A DNA stretch of 17,382 nucleotides from SIAJ01 sp036266155 (GCA_036266155.1 DATANR010000040.1:1-17382); one strand, 5' to 3'; shown: positions 7,605 to 14,697, counted from the stretch's first letter. Notes: generated by a model not told the origin, from the letters alone. Made by a program: numbers and translations.

Positions 7605-8738
7605 GTGAACTCCCGTTTCGTATTCGTCGCCTGTCTCATCATCGCCACCCCCGCCGTGGCCGCGGACAAGTGGTGGGACGAAGTCGTCGACCATGCGCTC
7701 ACCATGGCCAAGGATAATCGCAGCGAACTGGAAAAGGCCCTGACCGCCGTCCCCAAGGACCAGCGCAAGGGCATGGCGTTTCTGATTGGGAATATGCCCG
7801 ACAACGACTTGAAATCACTGAAGGCAGACTTCTTGCTCCTAAACTGCGAGTTGGCGTACAAGGCGCGGGCGGAGGCGCCCTGGGGCAAGGACATTCCCGA
7901 AGACATTTTTCTGAACGACGTATTGCCTTACGCCAACGTCGACGAAACACGCGACGCTTGGCGAAAAGAATTCTTCGACCTGTGCATGCCGATCGCCAAG
8001 ACGTGTAAGACGGCGGGCGAGGCGGCGCACAAAATCAACGGCGAATTGTTCAAGACGCTCAAGGTGAAATACTCCACCGAGCGGAGGGCGCCGAATCAGA
8101 GCCCCAAGGAGTCGATCGAACAGGGTAAGGCATCGTGCACAGGTCTCTCGATCGTGTTGAGCGATGCCTGTCGGGCCGTGTGCGTGCCGGCCCGACTCGT
8201 CGGAACGCCGCTCTGGGCGAACAAACGCGGCAATCACACCTGGGTCGAGGTCTGGGACAAGACGTGGCACTTCACTGGGGCCTGCGAGCCCGATCCCAGC
8301 GGGCTGGATCGTGGCTGGTTCGTCGGCGACGCCGCTCAGGCCAAGAAGGACTCGTTTGAGCATGCGATCTACGCCACCAGTTTTCGCAAAACGAGTCAGC
8401 ATTTCCCCCTGGTCTGGGCCCTGGGCAACAAGAACGTGCCTGCGGAAAACGTGACGGATCGATATGCTAAGCCAGCCCCAAAGAGCGAGACGGCTCGCGT
8501 ATTGGTGCGTGTTGTCGATGCGGCGAAGAAGCGCGTCGCGGTGAGCGTGACGGTGACTGGGGAGAAAACGAAACTCGATGGAACTTCGCGCGGACCAACG
8601 GCCGACCTGAACGATATGCTCGGCTTCGATCTGGTGCCGGGCAAGTCGTACGTCGTCAAGGTCGGCGATGTCGAAAAGAAGATCACCGCGGGCAAGGTTG
8701 GCGAGCAGCAGGTTGTGGAGTTTGAGTTGACTAGGTAG
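7605..8738 (+). CDS. Secreted transglutaminase-like (papain-fold) protein
   Basis: This is a 377-residue protein starting at GTG 7605, with GAGAGG at 7594-7599 as ribosome-binding site. A signal peptide is evident (about 1-20, ending AVAAD). The catalytic triad of the transglutaminase-like superfamily is visible: Cys178 in EQGKASCTGLS, His211 in RGNHTWVEVWD, and an acidic residue in GACEPDPSGLDRGWF (about 227-240, probably Asp230). CRAVCVPARLVGTPLW between Cys and His is the usual core of bacterial members. Residues of about 300-377 form a separate beta-sandwich-like domain (ARVLVRVVDAAKKRVAVSVTVTG...VVEFELTR), like carboxypeptidase-regulatory or Ig-type modules. Bacterial members usually act as proteases, amidases or crosslinkers, and the substrate cannot be told. 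It is followed 22 bases later by a secreted hydrolase gene. Confidence 0.88.
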   Translation: MNSRFVFVACLIIATPAVAADKWWDEVVDHALTMAKDNRSELEKALTAVPKDQRKGMAFLIGNMPDNDLKSLKADFLLLNCELAYKARAEAPWGKDIPEDIFLNDVLPYANVDETRDAWRKEFFDLCMPIAKTCKTAGEAAHKINGELFKTLKVKYSTERRAPNQSPKESIEQGKASCTGLSIVLSDACRAVCVPARLVGTPLWANKRGNHTWVEVWDKTWHFTGACEPDPSGLDRGWFVGDAAQAKKDSFEHAIYATSFRKTSQHFPLVWALGNKNVPAENVTDRYAKPAPKSETARVLVRVVDAAKKRVAVSVTVTGEKTKLDGTSRGPTADLNDMLGFDLVPGKSYVVKVGDVEKKITAGKVGEQQVVEFELTR

Positions 8739-8760
8739 CCGGTGATCGAGTTCTTCCTAC

Positions 8761-10020
8761 TTGGATAGAAACGTGCGTAGATGCATTTCTCTCGCGATTG
8801 CTTTTGTCGTTGCCTCGTCGGTGAGCGCGGCGCCGGATGTTGAAAAGTCTGCTGCGGCCTTGAAGGCGTTGCGGGCGGCGCTCGCTACGCCGCAAGCGGC
8901 GTTTGGCGATTTGGCGGATAAGGACTTTGCGAAGACGCCATTGACGAAGGCCGACGCGGCCATCGCGCGCGATTTGTTATGGAAGGCGCACGTCGAGTTT
9001 ATCAAGAAAGAGCGGGCGGCCGAGATCAGGGACCGCGTGCTCAAGCACGACAAGCTGGAAATGCCGTTCTTCTCTAAGACCTTTGGCACCAAGCCACAAA
9101 GTGGTCGGAGTCTGTGGATCTCATTGCACGGCGGCGGCGGCGCTCCGAAGGAAGTCAACGACAGCCAGTACGAGAATCAGAAAAAGCTTTACACGGTCGA
9201 CGAAGGCATCTACCTCGCGCCGCGGGCCCCGACGAACACGTGGAACTTGTGGCACGAAGCCCATATCGACCTGATGTTCGGACGCCTCATCGAAGACCTG
9301 ATCGTTCTCGAAGACGTGAATCCCGATCGCGTGTACGTGCTCGGCTACTCGGCCGGCGGCGATGGCGTGTACCAACTTGGGCCGCGCATGGCGGACTACT
9401 GGGCCGGTGCGGCCATGATGGCTGGGCATCCCAATGGCGTCTCGCTGCTATCGTTGCGGAATGTGCCGTTCGCGCTTCAAGTCGGCAGCAACGATGCGGC
9501 CTACAACCGCAACAAGGTCGGCAAGGAGTATGGCGACTTGCTCGACCAGTTGCAGAAGGACGACCCGAAGGGCTATCCCCACTTTGTCAAGATTCACGAA
9601 GGCAAAGGCCACTGGATGAATCTTGAAGACAAGGCGGCGCTTCCGTGGATGGCTAAGTTCACGCGTGACCCTATCCCCGAGAAAGTCGTTTGGAAGCAGA
9701 CCGGCGCGGCCCATGACCGCTCGTACTGGCTCGGCGTGCCGAGCAAAGAGGCGCTCAGCGGCTCGCTTGTGACCGCCACGCGCACGGGGCAAACGGTCGA
9801 CATCGAAGTGGCGGAGAAGATCAAGTCGCTGTGCATTCGCCTCGACGACCGCATGGCCAATCTGGATCAGCCGGTTCGTGTGACGCATGGGGGCAAAGAG
9901 ATATTCGTCGGCCCGGCAACTCGGACAATGGGCGTCCTCATCAAGACGCTCGAAAGCCGCGGCGATCCGCGCCTCATGTTCGACGCCGAGGTCGTGGTCG
10001 ATCTGTCGTCGACGAAGTGA
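8761..10020 (+). CDS. Secreted alpha/beta serine hydrolase (esterase-like)
   Basis: The frame is open from TTG 8761 (419 residues). GTG 8773 is an equally good or better start, giving the signal peptide VRRCISLAIAFVVASSVSAA directly. Hydrolase motifs, numbered from TTG 8761, are the oxyanion-hole HGGGG (123-127), nucleophile elbow GYSAGGDG with Ser197, an acid candidate at Asp245 (VGSNDAAYNR) and His284 (EGKGHWMN). The layout resembles poly-hydroxybutyrate depolymerase or feruloyl-esterase-like enzymes. A helical N-terminal extension (about 25-110) and a C-terminal beta-rich domain (about 320-419) flank the catalytic core. It lies 22 bases after the transglutaminase-like gene and is probably co-transcribed with it. 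The substrate is unknown. Confidence 0.86.
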   Translation: MDRNVRRCISLAIAFVVASSVSAAPDVEKSAAALKALRAALATPQAAFGDLADKDFAKTPLTKADAAIARDLLWKAHVEFIKKERAAEIRDRVLKHDKLEMPFFSKTFGTKPQSGRSLWISLHGGGGAPKEVNDSQYENQKKLYTVDEGIYLAPRAPTNTWNLWHEAHIDLMFGRLIEDLIVLEDVNPDRVYVLGYSAGGDGVYQLGPRMADYWAGAAMMAGHPNGVSLLSLRNVPFALQVGSNDAAYNRNKVGKEYGDLLDQLQKDDPKGYPHFVKIHEGKGHWMNLEDKAALPWMAKFTRDPIPEKVVWKQTGAAHDRSYWLGVPSKEALSGSLVTATRTGQTVDIEVAEKIKSLCIRLDDRMANLDQPVRVTHGGKEIFVGPATRTMGVLIKTLESRGDPRLMFDAEVVVDLSSTK

Positions 10021-10172
10021 GATTGGCGTGGCGCGAAAAGGGGTTGCGCCCAGGGCAGCTGCAATTGAGTACTCGATTCAACCCGCAATTTCGTTTTGGC
10101 GCGAGTGCGATTTCACTGTCGCGGCAACCCGTACTATCTATGCGGATCGTCCGGAAAAATACGACAGATTGG

Positions 10173-10201
10173 TTTGCATCGCTCCGGGGCCATGCTAAAG
10201 A
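10173..10201 (+). promoter_or_regulatory. Possible promoter of the 10208-10386 RNA
   Basis: TTTGCA (10173-10178) and TAAAGA (10196-10201) are separated by 17 bases, and TG lies one base before the -10 box (extended -10, TGCTAAAGA). This predicts a transcript start near 10208. Both boxes match consensus only partly, so the assignment is tentative. Confidence 0.3.
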
Positions 10202-10207
10202 ACATTT

Positions 10208-10386
10208 GTCGCCGACCTGACCCGGCCGCGACGCTCGGAACCGCAAACAACGGCCTCCGACCTAACTAGGGTCTTAACCACTCCGAGGGGGGAGTGGATA
10301 AGACAGCCAGGCTAACCGCTAGGGATGGACGGGACCCGAAAGTGAGTCTGGTATCCGGCCCTCTTACCAGGGGGCCGGATTTTTTT
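10208..10386 (+). ncRNA. Candidate structured RNA, about 180 nt, of unknown class
   Basis: This stretch has no convincing coding frame but is dense in secondary structure. GTCTTA-A-CCACTCC (10271-10284) pairs with GGAGTGG-A-TAAGAC (10291-10304), giving 13 base pairs with one A-A mismatch and a 6-base loop. GACC/GGTC (about 10259-10273) forms a competing small hairpin. The unit ends in a strong terminator (10353-10386). GGAT at 10323-10326 could pair with the ATCC that opens the terminator stem, so an alternative fold is possible. CCGACCT is repeated at 10212 and 10257. I compared it by eye with 6S, SRP, tmRNA, RNase P, T-box and common riboswitch motifs and found no match. It could be a trans-acting small RNA, a riboswitch/attenuator for the thioredoxin-like gene at 10483, or the 3' end of the hydrolase mRNA. 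Confidence 0.4.
10353..10386 (+). terminator. Strong intrinsic terminator
   Basis: ATCCGGCCC (10353-10361) pairs perfectly with GGGCCGGAT (10372-10380). A T-G and a C-G pair extend the stem to 11 bp around a 6-base loop. Seven T residues follow (10380-10386). It is the only canonical rho-independent terminator I see in the window. Confidence 0.88.
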
Positions 10387-10482
10387 GCGCGCACATGCTC
10401 GATCACCTTCGCACTCGCCCGCCTATAACTTCTCGATGCCCGTCATTGTGAGCGCCCGTTTTTCCCCATCGCGAATATTGTG

Positions 10483-11076
10483 ATGCAGCGCATAATCCTC
10501 GCAGTTCTTCTTGTTCCAACACTGTCGTTGGCCGGCGAGTTCAACAAGAAGTTGAGCATCGGCGATGTCGCGCCGGCGTGGAAAGACCTGCCTGGCACCG
10601 ATGACAAGAAGCACGCACTGGCGGATCTCCAGAGCAAAGACTTCGTCGTCGTTGTCTTTACGTGCAATAGTTGCGCTTGCTCCGAGGAATACGAGGATCG
10701 CATCATCGCATTCGCCAAGAAATACGCGGACAAAGTGGCGCTCGTCGCGATCAACGTGAACACGATTCCGGCGGATCGGCTGGATGCAATGAAGAAGAAG
10801 GCCGTCGCCAAGAAGTTCTCGTTTCCCTACCTCTACGACGAGTCGCAGAAGATCGCTCAGGACTACGGGGCGATCTACACGCCCGAGTTCTTCGTCATCG
10901 ACAAGGATCGCAGGATCGTGTACATGGGCGCGATGGACGACAAGACCAAGGCGGACGATGTGAAGGACAAGTATCTCGAATCGGCCGTCGACGCGCTTTT
11001 GAAAGGCGACAAGCCGGCGACCAAAGAGACGCCGGCGCATGGCTGCCTGATCCGTTTCAAGCGCTCGCGCGATTAG
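10483..11076 (+). CDS. Exported thioredoxin-fold / peroxiredoxin-like protein
   Basis: This is a 197-residue protein from ATG 10483. An adjoining in-frame GTG at 10480 is a possible start, and neither has a good Shine-Dalgarno. A signal peptide occupies about residues 1-18 (MQRIILAVLLVPTLSLAGEF). The redoxin core shows GDVAPAWKDLPGTDDKKHALADL, the active-site segment FTCNSCACSEEYEDR (Cys61, Cys64, Cys66), cis-proline YTPEFFVID (Pro134), and a distal Cys188 in PAHGCLIRFK. The F-x-C-N-x-C-x-x-x-x-x-YEDR signature and C-terminal GC-x-I motif place it with AhpC/TSA-family PRX-like1 proteins (thiol-disulfide exchange). It probably acts in the periplasm. The extra Cys66, where the family more often has Pro or Tyr, is unusual. 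It lies about 97 bases downstream of the strong terminator. Confidence 0.87.
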   Translation: MQRIILAVLLVPTLSLAGEFNKKLSIGDVAPAWKDLPGTDDKKHALADLQSKDFVVVVFTCNSCACSEEYEDRIIAFAKKYADKVALVAINVNTIPADRLDAMKKKAVAKKFSFPYLYDESQKIAQDYGAIYTPEFFVIDKDRRIVYMGAMDDKTKADDVKDKYLESAVDALLKGDKPATKETPAHGCLIRFKRSRD

Positions 11077-11229
11077 CCTGCGGCACATCCATTTCCGGTC
11101 GATTCATGACTTTGCTGCGCAACCCGAATTTTTCTCACTCCCGGCACGCCGTGCAGTTGCGAAGTATGGTTGTGCTGAGCTTTGGTGCGACGCCGCCAAC
11201 CGCCTGCCCGAGGTCGTCGGAACGACATC

Positions 11230-12180
11230 ATGTTGATTCGCAATTGCCAGCCCGCAGACGCCGCCCAGGAAGCGATCGTTTATAACGTCGCCGCCGCACG
11301 ATTGCCCGGTTTTCGGCCGGTTTCTACCGAGCAAGCGCGCCGTGTTGCAAGCGCTCGCGCTAACGAATCTTCGTCGCGAATCTGTGCCGAGGTGGACGGG
11401 CGCTTAGTCGGCTACGTCTCGTTCGAGCCGAATGGCCGCGTGAATTACCCCTGGTGCCTGCCCGGTCATGAAAAGCTGGCCCACCATCTTTTTGGAACGG
11501 TGTTGCGGACGCTCGGTGACCGCAAAGTCGCCCGGGCCTACGCCGCTTGCCGGGGCGACTGGGCCGAGCAGGTGGAGTTCTTCAAAGACCATGGCTTTGT
11601 GAAAGTACGCGACATTGTGAACTTCACACAATCGATCGCCGACTTGCCCACCATGTTTCAACGGCCAGGATTGAACATTACCCTTTTCAAGCCGGATGAC
11701 CTGCCCGAAATCGAGCGATTCGTGCCCAGCTTGCCGCGTCTGAACGGGGCCGTCTTGGCCGACTATTTTGATGACGCCTCGGCTTATCCGCGCGATGCGG
11801 CCTTCGTCTTGCGACGCAAGGACAACCAAATCCAGGGCGTGGGCATTTTGATCGACGACGAGTCGTTTGCGAGCGTGGACAGCTTGGACCCGCGTATGCC
11901 GAATTCTTGGCTTGGGGCGTTCGGAACCGATGGTTTTGCGATCAAGCGTGTCAACGGGATGTTCAGTTTCCTCGCCCCGCCTGGTAAGGATGCGGTGGTG
12001 ACCGCGCAAGATCTGCTCTGGTACGGCACCTCGCGGATGGAAACGAATTCCTTCGAATTCGTGGCTGCCCAAGCGCCCAGCGACGTGCCGCACTTGCTCA
12101 GTTTTTACGAACGATATTTTGAGAAACAGGGGAGTTTTCCCGTCTTCGAACGCGACCTCGCAACAACGACTGAAACCTGA
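11230..12180 (+). CDS. GNAT-family acetyltransferase-like protein
   Basis: This is a 316-residue protein from ATG 11230. The frame extends further upstream to 11182, but Arg-rich residues there look non-coding. The N-terminal half begins MLIRNCQPADAAQEAIVYNVAA, a typical GNAT opening, with RICAEVDGRLVGYVSFEPNGRVN (central beta strands) and EQVEFFKDHGFVKVRDIVNF (the end-of-domain helix and strand seen in GNATs). The second half (about 155-316: LNITLFKPDDLPEIERFVPSLPRLNG..., SFEFVAAQAPSDVPHLLSFYERYFEKQGSFPVFERDL) looks like a second, more divergent copy. The acetyl-CoA loop (Q/R-x-x-G-x-G/A) is not well preserved in either half, so activity is uncertain. The substrate is unknown. It is followed by a convergent gene. 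Confidence 0.75.
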   Translation: MLIRNCQPADAAQEAIVYNVAAARLPGFRPVSTEQARRVASARANESSSRICAEVDGRLVGYVSFEPNGRVNYPWCLPGHEKLAHHLFGTVLRTLGDRKVARAYAACRGDWAEQVEFFKDHGFVKVRDIVNFTQSIADLPTMFQRPGLNITLFKPDDLPEIERFVPSLPRLNGAVLADYFDDASAYPRDAAFVLRRKDNQIQGVGILIDDESFASVDSLDPRMPNSWLGAFGTDGFAIKRVNGMFSFLAPPGKDAVVTAQDLLWYGTSRMETNSFEFVAAQAPSDVPHLLSFYERYFEKQGSFPVFERDLATTTET

Positions 12181-12483
12181 CCGAGCGATTCTTCTGAAGC
12201 CGCCGAATTGGCATGGCCGATAAGTTCTGGAGGAACCGACTGCCCGCCAACGCCAAAGCGCCGCATGATGTGTCTAGACCCGTTTCACCGCGCCGCCGTC
12301 CTGGCACTTGCCTGGTGCCTGATCGGGCTCGGGATCGACACGGAGATGCCGCGTCCCTCTGCCATTGCACCCGCGATCAATGCTGAGGCAGCGCCAGCGC
12401 ACGTTGGAGCCCGAAACGCAAGCGAGGCCTGGGCCAAAAACCTCGCGCGCGCTTCGGGCTCCGCTCAATAACTGAACCTCGCT
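12181..12483. other. Convergent intergenic region
   Basis: About 300 bases lie between the ends of the GNAT-like gene (+) and the M56 peptidase gene (-). Short frames exist (for example ATG 12213-12386, 57 codons, and 12268-12471 with a hydrophobic stretch) but lack family resemblance or good starts, and the second runs into the inverted repeat at 12406-12462. I see no T-tract terminator. Confidence 0.5.
12406..12462. repeat. Inverted pair of REP-like palindromes between convergent genes
   Basis: GGAGCCCGAA (12406-12415) is perfectly inverted as TTCGGGCTCC (12453-12462). Inside it CGC (12417-12419) can pair with GCG (12449-12451), and GCGAGG (12422-12427) with CCTCGC (12441-12446), around a 13-base loop. 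Both arms therefore read AGCCCGAA-x-CGC-x-x-GCGAGG on opposite strands. From memory, GCCCGAAGCG-x-AAGCGAGGG is a widespread intergenic repeat of planctomycete genomes. The element sits where both neighbouring transcripts end and could act as a bidirectional terminator or RNA stabiliser despite lacking T-tracts. Confidence 0.65.
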
Positions 12484-14190
12484 CTAGAATTCCCGCCGTT
12501 CCGGTGGTTCACCGCCCGGCCGCTTCGGCTCGTCCTTCGGACCGCGCTCGCGGGGCGGCGGACCGCCGCGCGGGGCTTCCGGCTCCTTACGGTTACCGCG
12601 GCCGTCACGCAGTTCTTGACGCATCTGATCGAGGGCGCGACGTAGTTCTTCGACCTGTTGCTGCAGTTCACGGAAGTCGCCCCCCGGTCCACTGCGACCG
12701 GCGCCCCCCGGAGGCATCGGGCCGCCACGTGGATCGGCTGGTACGCCCGGCGGCGCCGGCAGATCGACGCGGCGACCGCGTTCGCCGGGCTCGCGTTCCC
12801 CGAATGGATCGCGCGGCACTGGTCGGCCTTCCAACTTGGCCAGTGTTTCCTCGGCTGCCCGGAGTTGCATCATTGCTTCGTGCGCGAGTTTCCGCGCACG
12901 CTCGACTTCCGAACGTGCTTTTTCAATATCCGCGGGAGCGCCGCGGCCGGGCCCCTCGCCGCGTTCCCGCACCGGCTCTCGCGCGCGCTCGTCGCCGCGG
13001 CCCGGATCCTTTCGCTCTTCACCACGACCAGGATCTTTTCGCTCGTCGCCGCGCTCGGATTTCTTTTCTTCACGCCCCCTGCCACCTTCACGCTCCTGCG
13101 CCAGCGCCGGCCCGAACGCGAGTCCGAGGCCGCTGACGCCCAGCACCGTTGCCAAGCCAACTCGCGTCAGCCTGGCCGGCCATGTAGCACGCATGATCAT
13201 GGTCACTCTCCGTTGAAGATTGCGAACCGGAGCTGCGCCGCTTGCCAAGTGCGGCGCCGGGCCCGATTCACCCAAGAAAGCTGCCGTCTCCACCAGGGCC
13301 GTCGCATAATCGCGACGCTCACGCAGCGCCGCCACGACCCACAAATCGCAACACTCTTCCTCCGCCGCCCGCAGTTGTCGCCGGAACCAGGCGAGCGGCG
13401 GGAACCACCAATACAGTGCGATCACCAGTAACTCCAACCACCGAATCCAGGGATCGCCGCGCCGCAGATGCGCCAGTTCGTGCGCGATCACCGTGGCCCG
13501 CTGGCCAGAATCGAGTTTCGGGAGCAACTCAGACGGGAGCAGTAGTCTCGCGGTCCGAGCGCGTAAACCTGGCATCCACAACGCGGGCGATACGCGACCG
13601 GGAACCAGCAAAATGGCGGGACATTGTCGCAGCCCCATGGCGCGTCCGATTGCCGCCGCTTGGCGTTGAATCACCCGAGGCGCGGGCGACGCATCACGCA
13701 GGCCACGCTGGAACCTAACAATTCGACCAGCGGATCGACCGATGATCCAGAGCGTTCCAAGGAGCCAGACGAGCGCAGTCCACATCCAATACGACGGCGA
13801 GCCCGCGCTCGGCGCGGCTTCGGCCGCAATGGCGACAGAATCAATTGGCGCGGAGCTTGCGGGTGGGCTCGCAATGACTGGTTCCCCAGGCTGATCGAGT
13901 TCATTCGTTCGCGAAGGGGCGGTCAAAGTCGTTGCATCGGAAATCGGAACGGGAAGGGTGTCCGCCGGTATCACGGCGGTCGATGGCGCGACCGGCGTGT
14001 CATCGACCGCGGCCGGCAACGTGAGCGGCACGGTCCACATGGGAGGCAGTAGGAGGCGAACGAGCACCAGCACCCACAAGACATGGCGCACCGCCGGTCG
14101 TCGGATGAATTGACCGATCATGAGCGCCAGCAGTGCCAAGACCGTCGCGGCGATGGCGTTCGCGAGTGCGAGTTCGATTACTGATCGCAT
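12484..14190 (-). CDS. M56-family (BlaR1-type) membrane metallopeptidase with a charged coiled-coil tail
   Basis: This is a 568-residue protein. ATG 14190 was chosen over TTG 14220 because GGAG lies six bases before it; the TTG would overlap the repressor's stop. Membrane segments lie at about 6-28, 36-58, 133-151, 250-266 and 342-363. The zinc-protease motif HELAH (His237, Glu238, His241) and the downstream EEECCDLWV (about 277-285, third ligand) are intact, with LLLPSELLPKLDSGQRATVIAHELAHLRRGDP typical of M56. Known relatives (BlaR1, MecR1) cut the partner repressor on sensing a ligand. Here the penicillin-binding domain is replaced by about 200 residues rich in Arg, Glu, Gly and Pro, with a 9-residue tandem repeat (KDPGRG-E/D-ER, about 385-402) and two heptad-like helices (about 421-455 and 505-528). 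The signal sensed is unknown. Confidence 0.88.
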   Translation of the reverse strand: MRSVIELALANAIAATVLALLALMIGQFIRRPAVRHVLWVLVLVRLLLPPMWTVPLTLPAAVDDTPVAPSTAVIPADTLPVPISDATTLTAPSRTNELDQPGEPVIASPPASSAPIDSVAIAAEAAPSAGSPSYWMWTALVWLLGTLWIIGRSAGRIVRFQRGLRDASPAPRVIQRQAAAIGRAMGLRQCPAILLVPGRVSPALWMPGLRARTARLLLPSELLPKLDSGQRATVIAHELAHLRRGDPWIRWLELLVIALYWWFPPLAWFRRQLRAAEEECCDLWVVAALRERRDYATALVETAAFLGESGPAPHLASGAAPVRNLQRRVTMIMRATWPARLTRVGLATVLGVSGLGLAFGPALAQEREGGRGREEKKSERGDERKDPGRGEERKDPGRGDERAREPVRERGEGPGRGAPADIEKARSEVERARKLAHEAMMQLRAAEETLAKLEGRPVPRDPFGEREPGERGRRVDLPAPPGVPADPRGGPMPPGGAGRSGPGGDFRELQQQVEELRRALDQMRQELRDGRGNRKEPEAPRGGPPPRERGPKDEPKRPGGEPPERREF

Positions 14191-14216
14191 GGCCGTCTCC
14201 GGTGGCAACCGGGTCT

Positions 14217-14618
14217 TCAACGGCGGCGTGGTCGCGGCGTCGCGTCCAGCCGTTCAATCAATTCACGCAAGGCTTGCCGGTCGGCCCGCGACAGGCGCTC
14301 GCGTTCGACCAAATGACTGAGGAGCGGGGTCAGCGATCCTTCACAAAGCTCTTCGGCGATGCCGCGCAAACGCCGGCCGATCAGATCGTCGCGGTCGGCC
14401 GTGGCCGTGAAAAGCTGGACCGGTCCGCGGCGATCGCGGGCGACCCACTTCTTGTCTTCGAGCCGTTCGAGGAGCTTTTGCACGGTCGCGGCCTGGGCCG
14501 GGGCGCCCTCGTCGGCAAGCGCGTCGGCAATGCCGCGGACGCTGGCCGGCCCCTGCTCCCAGAGTATGCGCAGCACCCCGAGTTCCGCTTCGGTGACGTC
14601 TTTCGGAGTACGCGCCAT
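14217..14618 (-). CDS. BlaI/MecI-family transcriptional repressor
   Basis: This is a 133-residue protein from ATG 14618. An alternative ATG at 14639 would add MSIDGIV but overlaps a putative operator. Residues 1-75 are the winged-helix DNA-binding domain of the family: TEAELGVLRILWEQGPASVRGIADAL, AQAATVQKLLERLEDKKWVARDRRGPVQLFTATADRDDLIGRRL, matching the classic LW-x-x-GP-x-(T/S)-V(R/K)-x-(I/V) and T-V-x-x-LL-x-RLE-x-KGW patterns. The C-terminal helical part (about 85-125) is the dimerisation region. Its stop lies 27 bases before the chosen start of the M56 peptidase, so the two form the standard BlaI-BlaR1 pair: the repressor binds its own promoter and is destroyed when the peptidase is activated. 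Two AGACA-N3-TGTCT sites lie just upstream. Confidence 0.9.
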   Translation of the reverse strand: MARTPKDVTEAELGVLRILWEQGPASVRGIADALADEGAPAQAATVQKLLERLEDKKWVARDRRGPVQLFTATADRDDLIGRRLRGIAEELCEGSLTPLLSHLVERERLSRADRQALRELIERLDATPRPRRR

Positions 14619-14633
14619 AACGATTCCGTCAAT

Positions 14634-14646
14634 AGACATTTTGTCT
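14634..14646. promoter_or_regulatory. Candidate repressor operator, site 1
   Basis: AGACA-TTT-TGTCT is a perfect 5-bp inverted repeat with a 3-base centre, at about +1 to +13 of the predicted repressor transcript. An identical-arm copy lies 26 bases away (14660-14672). BlaI-type repressors bind short palindromes of TACA-x-x-TGTA type, so this ACA/TGT-containing pair is a fitting target. Confidence 0.6.
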
Positions 14647-14653
14647 GATGCCG

Positions 14654-14682
14654 ATGGTAAGACAATCTGTCTGCAAACGCAA
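14654..14682 (-). promoter_or_regulatory. Promoter of the repressor/M56 peptidase operon
   Basis: On the minus strand TTGCGT (14682-14677) and TACCAT (14659-14654) are 17 bases apart. Operator site 2 fills most of the spacer and site 1 lies just after the predicted start near 14647, which fits a repressible, self-regulated promoter. Confidence 0.5.
14660..14672. promoter_or_regulatory. Candidate repressor operator, site 2
   Basis: AGACA-ATC-TGTCT is a perfect 5-bp inverted repeat with the same arms and centre length as site 1 (14634-14646). It lies between the -35 and -10 boxes of the repressor promoter, where bound protein would exclude RNA polymerase. Confidence 0.6.
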
Positions 14683-14697
14683 GCGCAAAATCGGCGC

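Noticed and set aside
10290..10350. Possible cobalamin riboswitch or T-box, because of AGCCAGG (10305-10311) and AGGGATGGACGGGACC
   Set aside because: The full B12-box (AGCCAGGAGACCTGCC) and the T-box AGGGTGGNACCGCG motif are not present, and the downstream gene is neither a cobalamin nor an aminoacyl-tRNA function.
12213..12386. 57-codon frame beginning MADKFWRNRLP
   Set aside because: No Shine-Dalgarno before the ATG (a GGAGG lies inside it instead), Arg-rich shadow-like composition and no known relatives.
12208..12471. Small plus-strand frame with a hydrophobic stretch (AVLALAWCLIGLGI)
   Set aside because: It has no ribosome-binding site at a good start, runs into the REP-like inverted repeat, and has no recognisable family.
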